This document shows positions 15,092-25,275 of a stretch of 64,000 bases of DNA, piece after piece; within the stretch, counting starts at the first letter, position 1, and the number at the start of each line of letters is the position of its first letter. The DNA comes from Thiothrix subterranea. GTDB taxonomy: Bacteria; Pseudomonadota; Gammaproteobacteria; Thiotrichales; Thiotrichaceae. The position numbers and the translations under genes were made by a program. The stretch lies in contig NZ_CP053482.1 of NCBI RefSeq assembly GCF_016772315.1, positions 2,108,001 through 2,172,000 on the forward strand, read 5' to 3'. Below the pieces are notes generated by a model. It made no database searches, was not told where the DNA came from, and saw only the letters and a program-made list of their open reading frames with translations.

Positions 15092-15547
15092 TTATTTCGC
15101 AGCAGCAGGTGCAGCAACTGGCGCTTGTGGTGCAGCCATTGGCATAGCAGGAGCCATTACAGGAGCGCCGTAGCCAGCTTTGGAAGAGTTGCCAGTACCG
15201 TAAGCGTTGCTGTTGCCATCACCGTAGCCGTAACCATTGCCAGCGCCGTACCAGTCGCCGTTGCCTTTGCCGTTAGCAGCCATGTCGGTATCCAGATTAG
15301 TGCGGCCTTTGCCTTTGAAAGTGATGCTGAAATCAACTTCACCGTCAGCGTCGCCTTTACCACGACCCCAGCCGTTTGCATCGCCGTTGCCTTTGCTGTA
15401 GCCAGTGCCGTTACCAGCAGTAGAAGCAGTGCCGTTACCAGCCGTGTTGCCAGTTGCAGAACCGTTGTCGAAGCCGTCAAAGAATTCAGCAGAAGCAGCG
15501 CCAGACAGAGCGATCAGAGCAGAGAAAAGAATAGCTTGTAATTTCAT
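15092..15547 (-). CDS. Sulfur-globule-like secreted Gly/Asn-rich protein
   Basis: A 151-residue protein with a clear signal peptide (MKLQAILFSALIALSGAASA) and a mature part dominated by Gly, Asn, Ala, Asp and Tyr in short irregular repeats (GNGTG, GKGNGD, GYGYGDGN). One less repetitive block (DGEVDFSITFKGKGR) sits near residues 70-84, and the C-terminus is Ala/Pro-rich (APVMAPAMPMAAP). This composition resembles the structural proteins coating periplasmic sulfur globules in sulfur-oxidising bacteria. The start was placed at the signal peptide, with AGGAAAC upstream. Naming is by composition and context, so a different structural surface protein is possible. Confidence 0.65.
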   Translation of the reverse strand: MKLQAILFSALIALSGAASAEFFDGFDNGSATGNTAGNGTASTAGNGTGYSKGNGDANGWGRGKGDADGEVDFSITFKGKGRTNLDTDMAANGKGNGDWYGAGNGYGYGDGNSNAYGTGNSSKAGYGAPVMAPAMPMAAPQAPVAAPAAAK

Positions 15548-15703
15548 GAGTGTGTTTCCTAGCAAATTTGTGTGTAAGTTCAATATGAGAGTATTATAAT
15601 ATTAGAGTTTTCTAATGTAAAGTGATTTTTTACGGTTTGGAGAACTTTTTGCAAATCGTCTGACAAACGGGTGCAATGCTGCGAAAATGCTAAGCTTTAT
15701 GCC

Positions 15704-16327
15704 ATGAGTGATGTTATGTCTGAGACATTATTGCGCTTGCGTGCTGAGTTAATCGCCGCTGGGCAGTTTTTTCATGCTAGGGGTTGGGTTCCGGCGACTA
15801 GCAGCAATTTCTCTGCCCGCTTGGGTGCTGACGAGATGCTCATTACCAGTTCCGGTCAGCATAAAGGGCGGCTGGATGAGCACGGGTTTTTGCGAGCAGA
15901 TTTGCAAGGCAATGCTTTAGATGCGGGCAAACGCCCTTCTGCGGAAACGGGTTTGCATACGGTGATGTACCGGCGCGATCCGGCGATTGTTTGTGTGTTG
16001 CATACGCATTCGGTGAATGCCACCGTGCTGTCGATGCGGCTGGATGAGGTGGTATTCGAGGGCTACGAAGTGCAAAAAGCCTTTCCTAATGTTGAAACGC
16101 ATGAAAGTCGTGTCGTTATCCCCGTGTTCCCGAATAGCCAAGATATTCCCGCGTTGGTGGCCGTCGTGGATGCTTATTTGGATGCAAACCCGCAGACCGT
16201 CGGCTATTTGATTCGCGGGCATGGCTTGTATACGTGGGGCGCGACAGTGGCGGATACCCAGCGGCATATTGAGGCGTTAGAGTTTTTGTTTGAATGTGTT
16301 TATCGGCAACTGCTATTAGACAGGTAA
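15704..16327 (+). CDS. mtnB: Methylthioribulose-1-phosphate dehydratase
   Basis: A 207-residue class II aldolase-fold enzyme of methionine salvage that dehydrates 5-methylthioribulose-1-phosphate. Family marks are SSNFSARLG, ITSSGQHKGRL, the Glu in SAETGLHT, the zinc pair LHTHS and the third His in RGHGLYTWG. The start at MSDVMSETLL was chosen because homologues begin close to it; an earlier in-frame ATG has no support. It is four bases ahead of mtnD, forming the operon mtnB-mtnD-mtnC. Confidence 0.95.
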   Translation: MSDVMSETLLRLRAELIAAGQFFHARGWVPATSSNFSARLGADEMLITSSGQHKGRLDEHGFLRADLQGNALDAGKRPSAETGLHTVMYRRDPAIVCVLHTHSVNATVLSMRLDEVVFEGYEVQKAFPNVETHESRVVIPVFPNSQDIPALVAVVDAYLDANPQTVGYLIRGHGLYTWGATVADTQRHIEALEFLFECVYRQLLLDR

Positions 16328-16331
16328 CACC

Positions 16332-16874
16332 ATGAGTGAATTGAAGATTTACGCGGACAACAATCCGCACCAAGCAGACACCTATACCGATTACGCGACC
16401 ATCAGCGCCTTATTGCAGGTGCAAGGCGTGCGTTTTGAGCGTTGGGAAGCCAATGCACCGTTGTCGGATACGGCAACGCAAGAAGAAGTGATTGCGGCGT
16501 ATCGTGCGGATATTGAGCGTTTAATGGCTGAAAACGGCTTTCAAAGCGTGGATGTCGTCAGTTTAACGCCCGATCACCCCGACAAGGCGCTATTTCGCCA
16601 GAAATTTTTGAACGAACACACCCATACCGAATACGAAGTGCGTTTTTTTGTGGATGGTCAGGGTTTGTTTTACCTGCATCTGGGCGATAAGGTATACACG
16701 GTATTGTGCGAAAAGGGCGATTTGATCAGCGTGCCAGCGGGGGCAACGCATTGGTTTGATATGGGAGCAAATCCACGTTTCAAGGCGATTCGCTTGTTCA
16801 CCAATACCGACGGCTGGGTGGCGAATTTTACCGGCAGTGAGATTGCGGCACTGTTTCCGCGCTTGGAGAACTGA
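16332..16874 (+). CDS. mtnD: Acireductone dioxygenase (ARD)
   Basis: A 180-residue cupin enzyme that oxidises acireductone, giving the keto acid precursor of methionine (iron form) or an off-pathway product (nickel form). The metal ligands are the His pair and Glu in EHTHTEYEVRFF and the later His in AGATHWFDMG. It lies between mtnB and mtnC, and its TGA overlaps the mtnC ATG by one base. Confidence 0.96.
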   Translation: MSELKIYADNNPHQADTYTDYATISALLQVQGVRFERWEANAPLSDTATQEEVIAAYRADIERLMAENGFQSVDVVSLTPDHPDKALFRQKFLNEHTHTEYEVRFFVDGQGLFYLHLGDKVYTVLCEKGDLISVPAGATHWFDMGANPRFKAIRLFTNTDGWVANFTGSEIAALFPRLEN

Positions 16875-17566
16875 TGAGCATTAAAGGCATACTTACCGAC
16901 ATTGAAGGCACGACCACCAGTCTGTCATTCGTGAAAGACGTGTTATTTCCTTACGCCGACCAGCAAATGGAAGTGTTTGTGGTGAAGCATCGTCAAGACC
17001 CGCAAGTCGCCAAACTCATAGATGACGTGCGACTGGAAACCGGCAATGCGGTGTTGTCGTTGGCGGGGGCGATTGCGCAATTGCGGCAGTGGATTGCGGA
17101 CGATAAAAAGATTACCCCGCTAAAAGCGATTCAGGGTTTGATGTGGGAAGAAGGCTACCGCAACGGCGATTTCACCGGGCATGTGTATGAGGATGCGGTG
17201 CGTCATTTATTGCACTGGCATGAGCTTGGTCTGAAATTGTATGTCTATTCGTCGGGTTCGGTGTATGCGCAGAAGCTGTTGTTCGGTTATTCTGATGCAG
17301 GTGATTTAACCCCGCTGTTCAGTGGCTATTTCGATACGGCGGTAGGGCATAAGCGCGAGGCTAACTCGTATCAGACGATTGTGGAAGCGCTTGATTTGTC
17401 GGCAAGCGAGATCCTGTTCCTGTCGGATATTGCGGAAGAATTGGATGCTGCCGCGCAAGTGGGTTTAAAAACGTGCTGTCTGGTTCGCGAAAATCAGCCA
17501 ACGGCTACCTTGCAGCACCCTTGCGTAAAAAACTTTGATGAGCTGGATGTGATGAGCATCACGTAA
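16874..17566 (+). CDS. mtnC: Enolase-phosphatase E1
   Basis: A 230-residue HAD-superfamily enzyme that enolises and dephosphorylates diketo-methylthiopentyl phosphate to acireductone, the substrate of the upstream MtnD. The usual first HAD motif is ILTDIEGTTTSLSF, in which the second Asp is replaced by Glu as is normal for this family. Later motifs are LYVYSSGSV (Ser, motif II), the Lys in GHKREANSY and ILFLSDIAEELDAA (motif IV). It closes the mtnBDC operon. Confidence 0.96.
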   Translation: MSIKGILTDIEGTTTSLSFVKDVLFPYADQQMEVFVVKHRQDPQVAKLIDDVRLETGNAVLSLAGAIAQLRQWIADDKKITPLKAIQGLMWEEGYRNGDFTGHVYEDAVRHLLHWHELGLKLYVYSSGSVYAQKLLFGYSDAGDLTPLFSGYFDTAVGHKREANSYQTIVEALDLSASEILFLSDIAEELDAAAQVGLKTCCLVRENQPTATLQHPCVKNFDELDVMSIT

Positions 17567-17631
17567 TCAGGCTGCATAATATGACTATTATTTAAGACAA
17601 TCATTTTATTTTACTGACGGGCATATCCCCC

Positions 17632-19011
17632 ATGAATATTTTTCCGATTATCCTCGCAGCGGGTCAAGGCACTCGGATGCGTTCCGCGTTGCCCAAAGTC
17701 CTTCACCCTATCGCAGGCAAACCCATGCTGCAACACGTCGTGGATGCTTGTGCGGTATTGCAAAACCGTTGTGTGGCTTGCCACATGGCGATTGTGTATG
17801 GGCATGGCGGCGAATTGGTGCGCGAACGCATTCAAGGCGAAAACCTCAACTGGGCGCTGCAATCGCTGCAAAAAGGCACGGGTCATGCGGTCAGCCAAGC
17901 CATCCATTTGGTGGACAATGACGACGTGGTATTGATTGCGTATGGCGATGTACCACTGATTCGTTCCACGACGTTACAAGCGTTGGCGCAAGGCTTGGGC
18001 GATGCAGCGTTATGCATTTTGACCACGCAACTCGCTGATCCGAAAGGCTACGGGCGTATTGTGCGCAATGCTGACGGTTTGGTGCAGGCGATTGTCGAAG
18101 AAAAAGATGCAACTGATGCGCAGCGCCAGATTGGCGAAGTGAATACCGGCTTTATTGCCGCACGCGGTGCAGATATGAAGCGTTGGTTGCAGCAACTGAC
18201 CCCGCAAAATGCACAAGGCGAATATTACCTCACCGATTGCGTCAGCTTGGCGGTAGCCGAAGGCGGTAGCATTAATACGGTAATGTGTGCTGATCCGGTC
18301 GAGGTCGAAGGCGCGAATAACCGCGTGCAATTGGCACGTTTGGAACGCGCTTGCCAACAACGTCAGGTGGAAAAGTTGATGCTGGAAGGCGTGACCGTTG
18401 CTGATCCCGCCCGTTTGGACATTCGCGGCACGGTCGAAACCGGGCAAGATGTCTTTTTGGATGTGAATGTGGTGTTGATCGGCAAGGTCAAGTTCGGCAA
18501 TAACGTCACGGTGGAAGCCGGTTGCGTGATTCAGGATGCTGAAATTGGTGACAATACACACATCAAAGCGCATTCGGTGATTGAATCAGCCGTCATTGCG
18601 GAAAATTGCGACATTGGCCCGTTTGCGCGGTTGCGCCCCGGCACAGTTCTTGCTGCAAAAGCCAAGATCGGCAATTTCGTCGAAACCAAAAAAGCCATCA
18701 TCGGCAAAGGCAGCAAGGTGAACCACCTGAGCTACATCGGCGATACCGAGATGGGTGACAACGTGAATATTGGGGCAGGCACGATTACCTGCAATTACGA
18801 CGGTGCCAATAAACACAAAACCGTGATCGGTAACGATGTGTTTGTCGGTTCTTGCACCCAATTGGTTGCGCCGGTCAGTGTTGGCGACGGTGCTACCATT
18901 GGCGCAGGTTCAACCATTACTAAAGATGCTCCGGCAGGTGAACTCACCTTGTCCCGCGCCAAACAAATGACCTTGAAAGGCTGGCAGCGTCCAGTGAAGG
19001 AGAAAAAATAA
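17632..19011 (+). CDS. glmU: UDP-GlcNAc pyrophosphorylase / GlcN-1-P acetyltransferase
   Basis: A 459-residue bifunctional enzyme making UDP-N-acetylglucosamine for peptidoglycan and LPS. The N-terminal uridyltransferase has [12 protein letters not shown] and the Asp in IAYGDVPLI; the C-terminal half (from about 255) is a left-handed beta helix of hexapeptide repeats with [10 protein letters not shown] carrying the acetyltransferase residues. Its stop overlaps the glmS start (TAATG), coupling the two hexosamine genes. Confidence 0.98.
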   Translation: MNIFPIILAAGQGTRMRSALPKVLHPIAGKPMLQHVVDACAVLQNRCVACHMAIVYGHGGELVRERIQGENLNWALQSLQKGTGHAVSQAIHLVDNDDVVLIAYGDVPLIRSTTLQALAQGLGDAALCILTTQLADPKGYGRIVRNADGLVQAIVEEKDATDAQRQIGEVNTGFIAARGADMKRWLQQLTPQNAQGEYYLTDCVSLAVAEGGSINTVMCADPVEVEGANNRVQLARLERACQQRQVEKLMLEGVTVADPARLDIRGTVETGQDVFLDVNVVLIGKVKFGNNVTVEAGCVIQDAEIGDNTHIKAHSVIESAVIAENCDIGPFARLRPGTVLAAKAKIGNFVETKKAIIGKGSKVNHLSYIGDTEMGDNVNIGAGTITCNYDGANKHKTVIGNDVFVGSCTQLVAPVSVGDGATIGAGSTITKDAPAGELTLSRAKQMTLKGWQRPVKEKK

Positions 19012-20849
19012 TGTGTGGTATTGTCGGCGCAGTTGCGCAACGTCCGGTGGTGGAAATTTTATTGGAAGGCTTACGCCGTCTGGAATATCGCGGTTATGAC
19101 TCCGCAGGGGTCGCAGTCATTCGTGACATGGGGGATTTGGTGCGTAGCCGTGCTGTGGGCAAAGTGGCGGCGCTGATGGAACGCCTTGAAGGCGAACCGA
19201 TTGACGGCAAATTAGGCATTGCGCACACCCGTTGGGCGACGCATGGCGTGCCTGCCGAACGCAATGCGCACCCGCATTTCAGCGGTGAATGGGTCGGTTT
19301 GGTGCATAACGGCATTATCGAAAACCATGTCGAACTGCGCAAACGCTTGCAGGATGACGGCTACCGTTTTGATTCGGATACCGATACTGAGGTCATTGCG
19401 CATTTGATCGACATCTTCCGCCGTCAGGGTGTGAGTATGTTGGATGCGGTGATGGCGGCGCGTTGTGAATTGCATGGCGCGTATGCAATGGCGGTGATTT
19501 CGCCCGATGAGCCGGATACGCTGATCGTGGCACGTCAAGGCAGCCCGCTGGTGCTGGGCTTGGGGATTGGTGAAAATTTCATTGGTTCAGACATTCAAGC
19601 ACTGTTACCCGTAACTAGCCGCTTTATTTATTTGGAAAATGGCGATGTGGCGCGAATTACGCGCAAGAAGATCGACATTTTTGACCTGAATGGCGAGCGC
19701 GTGGAGCGTCCGGTACGCGAGTCGAATGCGTCGATGTGTTCGGCGGAATTGGGCGACTACCGCCATTTCATGCTGAAGGAAATCTTCGAGCAGCCGCAAT
19801 CGGTGACGGGGACATTGGAAAACCGGTTGGCAGGTGATCACGTTTTGCCTGCATTGTTAGGTGTGCCGGATGCGTTGGAACGTTTGGCGCAAGTGGATGA
19901 AATTCAAATCATTGCGTGTGGTACGAGTTTCCACTCAGGCTTGGTGGGGCGTTATTGGATTGAGGCGAATACCGATATTCCATGTAACGTGGAAGTTGCC
20001 AGCGAATACCGTTACCGCCGTCAGCCGCCGCGCAAAAACATGCTATTCGTGACAATTTCACAGTCGGGCGAAACCGCTGATACCTTGGCTGCATTGGAAA
20101 AGATCAAGGAAAATAACGGTGCATTGGCAACGTTGACCATTTGCAACGTGGCAGAAAGTTCCTTGACGCGCGAATCCGATATGTCATTGATGACAATGGC
20201 GGGGCCGGAAATCGGCGTGGCTTCGACCAAAGCGTTTACGACGCAATTGGTGGCGTTGCAATTGCTAATGGTATTGCTGATGCAGGCCAAGGGTGCGGAT
20301 AAAGCGAAAGTCGCGCAAATGGTGGCGGATTTACGCAAATTGCCTGCGCTGATCGAGCAAGCGTTGGATTTGAACCCGAAAATCGAAACGCTGGCAGAAC
20401 GTTTCATCGAGAAAAATCACGCGCTGTTCTTAGGGCGTGGCGAACTCTACCCGATTGCGATGGAAGGGGCGCTCAAGCTCAAGGAAATTTCCTATATCCA
20501 CGCCGAAGCCTATCCTGCCGGTGAACTCAAGCATGGGCCACTTGCGTTGGTCGACAGCGAGATGCCGATTGTCACGGTAGCGCCTAACACTGCCTTGTTG
20601 GAGAAACTAAAGTCCAACTTGGAAGAAGTGCGTTCGCGCGGTGGTGAGTTGTATGTATTTGCCGACCGCGAGGCGCATATTGTGGCAGCGGATAATTTGC
20701 ATGTGTTGGAAATGCCACACGTCCCTGAAATGCTGGCACCGATTGTGTACACGATTCCGTTGCAATTGTTGTCCTACCACGTTGCCGTGTTGAAAGGCAC
20801 GGATGTGGACAAGCCGCGCAATTTGGCGAAATCCGTGACCGTCGAATAG
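19011..20849 (+). CDS. glmS: Glutamine-fructose-6-phosphate aminotransferase
   Basis: A 612-residue enzyme forming glucosamine-6-phosphate, the first committed step of amino-sugar synthesis. Cys2 ([10 protein letters not shown]) is the glutaminase nucleophile, with RWATHG and HNGIIEN following; two SIS sugar-isomerase domains include CGTSFHSG, ISQSGETADT and the second-domain block GRGELYPIAMEGALKLKE. The C-terminus ends NLAKSVTVE as in homologues. No glmS ribozyme is seen, as expected for this group. A terminator lies about 90 bases downstream. Confidence 0.98.
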   Translation: MCGIVGAVAQRPVVEILLEGLRRLEYRGYDSAGVAVIRDMGDLVRSRAVGKVAALMERLEGEPIDGKLGIAHTRWATHGVPAERNAHPHFSGEWVGLVHNGIIENHVELRKRLQDDGYRFDSDTDTEVIAHLIDIFRRQGVSMLDAVMAARCELHGAYAMAVISPDEPDTLIVARQGSPLVLGLGIGENFIGSDIQALLPVTSRFIYLENGDVARITRKKIDIFDLNGERVERPVRESNASMCSAELGDYRHFMLKEIFEQPQSVTGTLENRLAGDHVLPALLGVPDALERLAQVDEIQIIACGTSFHSGLVGRYWIEANTDIPCNVEVASEYRYRRQPPRKNMLFVTISQSGETADTLAALEKIKENNGALATLTICNVAESSLTRESDMSLMTMAGPEIGVASTKAFTTQLVALQLLMVLLMQAKGADKAKVAQMVADLRKLPALIEQALDLNPKIETLAERFIEKNHALFLGRGELYPIAMEGALKLKEISYIHAEAYPAGELKHGPLALVDSEMPIVTVAPNTALLEKLKSNLEEVRSRGGELYVFADREAHIVAADNLHVLEMPHVPEMLAPIVYTIPLQLLSYHVAVLKGTDVDKPRNLAKSVTVE

Positions 20850-20940
20850 TATTGAAGAATCCTATGGTAAAGAGGGTTCAGTATTGAATCCCTTCACTGT
20901 CAGTTTTGTGGTAATTTTAGTACACTCTTATATTCTAATG

Positions 20941-20970
20941 AACCAGCGGCATGATCGCTGGTTTCTTTTT
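20941..20970 (+). terminator. Rho-independent terminator after glmS
   Basis: AACCAGCG (20941-20948) pairs with CGCTGGTT (20956-20963) around a 7-base loop, followed by TCTTTTT. Confidence 0.8.
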
Positions 20971-21009
20971 AGGTAATGTGTATGAATTTAGGTGGAGGTA
21001 TACACCACA

Positions 21010-22773
21010 ATGGGTAGCTGGCTAGTGTCGCTGTTAAGCGACTGGAAAGACCGTTTCACGCCATACAAAGACTGGATCGGCGAGTTAAAGAATCCGGCGG
21101 TATTGAAAGCCGATGCCATGGCGGGTTTGACCGTGGCACTGGTATTGATTCCGCAGTCAATGGCATACGCGCAATTAGCAGGTTTGCCGCCTTATATTGG
21201 CTTGTATGCTTCCTTTTTGCCGGTCATGGTGGCGGCGATTTTTGGTTCTTCACGGCAGTTGGGAACGGGGCCGGTGGCGGTGGTGTCGTTGATGTCGGCG
21301 GCGGCGATGCAACCCTATGCGGCTTTAGGGCCGGAAACGATGATTGCTTACTCGGCGATGTTGGCGTTGATGATCGGTGTTTTCCAGATGTCGCTGGGCT
21401 TATTGCGCTTAGGGGTATTGGTCGACTTCTTGTCACATCCGGTGGTGGTCGGGTTTACCAATGCGGGGGCGTTGATCATTGCTACCTCGCAGTTGCCGAA
21501 GATTTTTGGGCTGAATGTGAAAGCCGATCAGTTTGAACATGCGTATGAGTTTTGGTGGGCAACCGTAACGTCATTGACTGACACCAAGATGACGACGTTG
21601 ATGATTGGCGTGTTTGCGTTGACGACGCTGATGGTTTTGAAAAAATACGCACCACGCTTGCCAGGGGTGCTAATTACGGTAGTGATTACCACGGTGCTGT
21701 CGTGGGCTGTGGATTATGAGGGCATGGGCGGTAGTGTGATTGGAATTATCCCGCAAGGTTTGCCAACGTTTTCCATGCCGAATGTCAGTCTGGATTTCAA
21801 AACCTTGAGTTCCATGATGATGACGGCGGTTGTGATTGGTTTGATCGGTTTCGTTGAAGCTATTTCGATTGCTAAAGCAATGGCTTCCCAAACCCGTCAG
21901 CGTTTGTCAGCGAATCAGGAACTGGTCGGGCAAGGCTTGTCGAATATCGTGTCGGGTTTTTCCAGCGGCTATGCGGTTTCGGGTTCGTTCTCGCGTTCGG
22001 CGGTGAACTTTGCTTCTGGCGCACTGACGGGATTCTCCTCGGTGGTTACGGGTTTGCTGGTGGCGCTGACATTGTTGTTTTTGACCCCGTTGTTGTATCA
22101 CTTGCCTCAAGCGACCTTGGCGGCGGTGATTATTATGGCGGTGGTTAATTTGATTAAAGTTGCGCCGATTAAGCACGCTTGGAAAGTCGAGCCGCACGAT
22201 GGCGTGGTCGCCGTGGTGACGTTTATTGCGACTTTGGCATTTGCACCGCATTTGGATAAAGGTATTTTGTTAGGCGTGGTGTTGTCATTGGGCTTGTTCT
22301 TGTACCGCACCATGAGTCCAAATTTAGTGGAGGTGGCGCGTCATGAGGATGGTTCAATGCGTGATGCAGCGGCTCATGGTTTGAAAACCAGTGATACCGT
22401 AGCAGTTTACCGTTTTGACGGGGATTTGTATTTTGCGAATACCGGTTATTTGGAAGGCAAATTGCTGAACAATGTGGCGAAAAAACCAGGGTTGAAAGTA
22501 TTGATTCTGGACATGGAATCCATTGACCAAGTGGATTCTACCGGGGAAGAGATGCTCGAAAAATTGGCGGATCGCTTGAAATTTGCGGGTATCGAGTTCT
22601 ACATTGCGCGGACAAAATTGCGGGTATACGAGGCATTCCAGCGTTCTGGGTTGGCGAAGCACATTGGGGAAGAGCGCTTCTTCCGTGAGCGTAAGTATGC
22701 CATTGATTATGCGAAAGAACAGTTCGGCGATGCCATCGACATTGAGCCGTTTAAGCACTATATGCCAGCGTAA
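21010..22773 (+). CDS. SulP-family anion transporter with STAS domain
   Basis: A 587-residue SLC26/SulP protein moving sulfate, bicarbonate or a related anion. The N-terminal membrane domain (about 10-12 helices) has the signature AGLTVALVLIPQSMAYAQLAG and GTGPVAVVSLM; the cytosolic STAS domain occupies about 440-550 with QVDSTGEEML. The ATG at 21010 was preferred over an in-frame GTG at 20992 because GGAGG lies about 11 bases upstream of it. The gene is flanked by terminators on both sides, so it is monocistronic. Sulfate or bicarbonate uptake would both fit an autotrophic sulfur oxidiser; the substrate cannot be told from sequence. Confidence 0.93.
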   Translation: MGSWLVSLLSDWKDRFTPYKDWIGELKNPAVLKADAMAGLTVALVLIPQSMAYAQLAGLPPYIGLYASFLPVMVAAIFGSSRQLGTGPVAVVSLMSAAAMQPYAALGPETMIAYSAMLALMIGVFQMSLGLLRLGVLVDFLSHPVVVGFTNAGALIIATSQLPKIFGLNVKADQFEHAYEFWWATVTSLTDTKMTTLMIGVFALTTLMVLKKYAPRLPGVLITVVITTVLSWAVDYEGMGGSVIGIIPQGLPTFSMPNVSLDFKTLSSMMMTAVVIGLIGFVEAISIAKAMASQTRQRLSANQELVGQGLSNIVSGFSSGYAVSGSFSRSAVNFASGALTGFSSVVTGLLVALTLLFLTPLLYHLPQATLAAVIIMAVVNLIKVAPIKHAWKVEPHDGVVAVVTFIATLAFAPHLDKGILLGVVLSLGLFLYRTMSPNLVEVARHEDGSMRDAAAHGLKTSDTVAVYRFDGDLYFANTGYLEGKLLNNVAKKPGLKVLILDMESIDQVDSTGEEMLEKLADRLKFAGIEFYIARTKLRVYEAFQRSGLAKHIGEERFFRERKYAIDYAKEQFGDAIDIEPFKHYMPA

Positions 22774-22788
22774 CAAGACTGTATCGCA

Positions 22789-22825
22789 GCATAAAAAAGG
22801 CCACCTAATGTGGCCTTTTTTATGC
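22789..22825 (+). terminator. Bidirectional terminator between convergent genes
   Basis: GCATAAAAAAGGCCAC (22789-22804) pairs perfectly with GTGGCCTTTTTTATGC (22810-22825) around CTAAT. The A- and T-tracts let it serve both the SulP gene and the minus-strand gene that ends at 22827. Confidence 0.93.
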
Positions 22826-22826
22826 G

Positions 22827-23177
22827 TTAATCCAAGGCAATGGTGACGGTTTTATCAACATTGGCTTCGACTTTGAAAATGGCTTCTTTGATGATTTTTT
22901 CCTGCGTGACGGTAGCCCGGTAACGCCCGGCAGGTAAATACACCGTTCCGCTGTGGCGCTGTGCCAGCTCCGCGACGGGTGTGGGCGGTGATTTGTTATC
23001 ATCAAGCTTGAAGACCGACCAAGAAACCGGCAGCAGGATGGATTGATTGTTAGCGGTTGCGACCAAGGTCACGCGATTAGCAGAGGCTGAGCCTGCGATC
23101 ACCATGAGGATAGCTCCGACAGTGATAGCGCTAAGGGTTGTTATGCTTGGGTAAGCAATACGTGAGTGCGAAGACAT
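22827..23177 (-). CDS. Secreted protein of unknown function
   Basis: A 116-residue protein with a long N-terminal hydrophobic segment (about 12-34, VGAILMVIAGSASA) consistent with a signal peptide, then a mature beta-rich part of about 82 residues: VTLVATANNQSILLPVSW, SGTVYLPAGRYRATVT and a C-terminus ending TVTIALD. The GRYRATVT-type strand is reminiscent of carbohydrate-binding or Ig-like periplasmic domains that describe additive values, but I cannot assign a family. A GGAAG site lies upstream of the ATG. It ends two bases after the bidirectional terminator. Confidence 0.7.
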   Translation of the reverse strand: MSSHSRIAYPSITTLSAITVGAILMVIAGSASANRVTLVATANNQSILLPVSWSVFKLDDNKSPPTPVAELAQRHSGTVYLPAGRYRATVTQEKIIKEAIFKVEANVDKTVTIALD

Positions 23178-23341
23178 ATGACACTTCCTAGGAAATAAGC
23201 GGTTGAGTTGTTGCTATAAAATGCTACTTTAGGGTATAAAAAATTACCACTAACAGTAGTGTAATGCAATTTTTAGGCAGTTGCACTAGGGTTTCACAGC
23301 GTTTAACCCAGTATTTTCACTAGGTGAGCGGCTTTGATAAA

Positions 23342-23839
23342 TCAGGTTCGCGTCCATTCGCCGGATTTTCCACCGGATTTTAGGAGCAGGCGGATGCTTT
23401 CCATGCACATACCTTTATCAATGGCTTTGCACATATCGTAGATGGTGAGCAGGGTAATATTCACGGCAGTTAAGGCTTCCATCTCAACACCGGTTTGCCC
23501 GCGTGTTTCGACGCTGACCTGACAGTGGACAGAAGCTGTTTCAAGGTGCGGGGTTAATGCAATGTCAACTTTGGTCAAGGCCAATGGGTGACACAGCGGA
23601 ATCAAATCGGCTGTTTTTTTGGCTGCCATAATGCCTGCGATGCGGGCGATGCCGAGTACATCGCCTTTTTTGTGGTCGCCTTGCAGGATTTTTTCCAAAG
23701 TACGGGGCTGCATGGTAATGCGCCCCTCGGCAATGGCGATGCGGTGAGTGAGATTTTTTTCACCGACATCAACCATGTGCGCTTGGCCTTGGGCGTTGAA
23801 ATGCGTGAGCTGCTGCTCATTCATGGCATCGCTCGGCAT
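23342..23839 (-). CDS. moaC: Cyclic pyranopterin monophosphate synthase (molybdenum cofactor)
   Basis: A 165-residue MoaC, which with MoaA converts GTP to cyclic pyranopterin monophosphate. Family motifs are NMVDVGEK-like [52 protein letters not shown] and the C-terminal [13 protein letters not shown]. Its start overlaps the ctpA stop (TAATG), so the two are coupled although their functions differ. No other moa genes are in the window. Confidence 0.97.
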   Translation of the reverse strand: MPSDAMNEQQLTHFNAQGQAHMVDVGEKNLTHRIAIAEGRITMQPRTLEKILQGDHKKGDVLGIARIAGIMAAKKTADLIPLCHPLALTKVDIALTPHLETASVHCQVSVETRGQTGVEMEALTAVNITLLTIYDMCKAIDKGMCMESIRLLLKSGGKSGEWTRT

Positions 23840-25275
23840 TACATGACCTTGCCTTTGTCAGCTTCTACCGTCGTGGCTTCAGGCTTGAGGCGGGTTTGCA
23901 CCAAATCCATGCCTTTTAGGATATTCAAGGCTTCAAAGAGTTGATAGTCATCTTCAGCCAGCGGTGATTTCGCTTTATCGGCTTCAATGGCTTTATCGGT
24001 TTTCTCGTCAGCTTTTTCGTCGGTTTTCGCTGGTGCTGATTCGCTTGCTTTTTCAGCAGGTTTGCTCTCGGTTTTGTCTGTGCCGTTGGGGTTGCTGAGG
24101 TGTTTGCTCAAATTGGCTTCGGATACCGGATCAAGTGTGTCGTCGGTTTCTTCTTCGCCTTTGACTTTCAGGGCTTTGAGTTCAATGTCAGGCATAATGC
24201 CTTCCGCTTGAATGGAACGCCCGGATGGGGTGAAATAGCGTGCGGTGGTGAGTTTTACCGCTGTTTTTTCATCCAATTGCAGCACGGTTTGCACGGAACC
24301 TTTCCCAAAGGTTTTTTGCCCGACAATCAACGCGCGTTTGTGATCTTTCAGCGCACCCGCCACAATTTCGGAAGCGGAAGCAGAGCCTTGGTTAACCAGC
24401 ACCACGATTGGGGCGTTATCAATGGCGTCGCCTTTGTTGGCGCTGTATTCCATTTTGGCATCTTCCACGCGCCCTTCGGTGTAAACAATTTTACCGGATT
24501 CCAAAAAGGCATCGGATACGCCCACGGCTGCATTCAAAACGCCACCGGGGTTATTGCGCAGGTCAAGTACTAAGCCGCGTAGCTTATCTTTGTTTTCCTT
24601 TTTGAGGGTTTCGATACCTTCTAATAAAGATTCCGTGGTTTTGGCTTGGAAGCTGGTGATGCGCACATAACCATAACCCGGTTCTAACAGGCGTTGCTTG
24701 ACGCTTTTAACCTGAATAATGTCGCGCTTCAGGCTCACTTTGAACGGTTTGTCTTTGCCTTCACGCACGATCATGAGGTCAATATTGCTACCCGGTTTGC
24801 CGCGCATCAGTTTGACAGCATCGTTGAGCGTCATGCCTTTCACGGGGGTTTCATCGAGACGAATGATTAAGTCGCCTGCTTGCAAACCGGCTTTTTGCGC
24901 GGGAGTATCGTCAATCGGGGAGATTACTTTGACGAAGCCGTCTTCCATGCCGACTTCGATACCCAAACCACCGAATTCACCGCTAGTGCCGACTTGCAGT
25001 TCCTTGAATTCTTCTTCATCCAGATAAGCGGAGTGCGGATCAAGGTTGCTAAGCATCCCGCGAATCGCGTTGGTCATCAGGTCTTTGTCTTTGACCTCTT
25101 CAACATAATTTTCCTTGATGCGGGTGTAGACCTCGGAAAATTGTTGCAGCTCATCCAACGGCGGGGAGTTTTCAATGGTTTGCCGGAAGGCGAACACATT
25201 GAGGCTGATGCTGGTAGTGACACCAATCAAAACGCCAGCCATAGTGCCAGCCAGAACGCGGTAACGTGTATGCAT
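23839..25275 (-). CDS. ctpA: Carboxy-terminal processing protease (S41 family)
   Basis: A 478-residue periplasmic serine protease. An N-terminal hydrophobic segment (about 9-30) exports or anchors it; a PDZ domain spans about 95-175 ([24 protein letters not shown]); the S41 catalytic Ser is in [15 protein letters not shown] and the Lys in [12 protein letters not shown]. The C-terminal tail (about 385-450) is a Lys/Glu/Ala-rich low-complexity linker. In the family it cleaves the C-terminal ends of envelope proteins. An EnvC-like activator lies upstream on the same strand, and the EnvC-CtpA neighbourhood is common in proteobacteria. Confidence 0.95.
   Translation of the reverse strand: MHTRYRVLAGTMAGVLIGVTTSISLNVFAFRQTIENSPPLDELQQFSEVYTRIKENYVEEVKDKDLMTNAIRGMLSNLDPHSAYLDEEEFKELQVGTSGEFGGLGIEVGMEDGFVKVISPIDDTPAQKAGLQAGDLIIRLDETPVKGMTLNDAVKLMRGKPGSNIDLMIVREGKDKPFKVSLKRDIIQVKSVKQRLLEPGYGYVRITSFQAKTTESLLEGIETLKKENKDKLRGLVLDLRNNPGGVLNAAVGVSDAFLESGKIVYTEGRVEDAKMEYSANKGDAIDNAPIVVLVNQGSASASEIVAGALKDHKRALIVGQKTFGKGSVQTVLQLDEKTAVKLTTARYFTPSGRSIQAEGIMPDIELKALKVKGEEETDDTLDPVSEANLSKHLSNPNGTDKTESKPAEKASESAPAKTDEKADEKTDKAIEADKAKSPLAEDDYQLFEALNILKGMDLVQTRLKPEATTVEADKGKVM

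Noticed and set aside
24100-24573. Plus-strand open frame inside ctpA
   Set aside because: The minus strand carries the conserved S41 protease; the plus-strand translation shows no family features.
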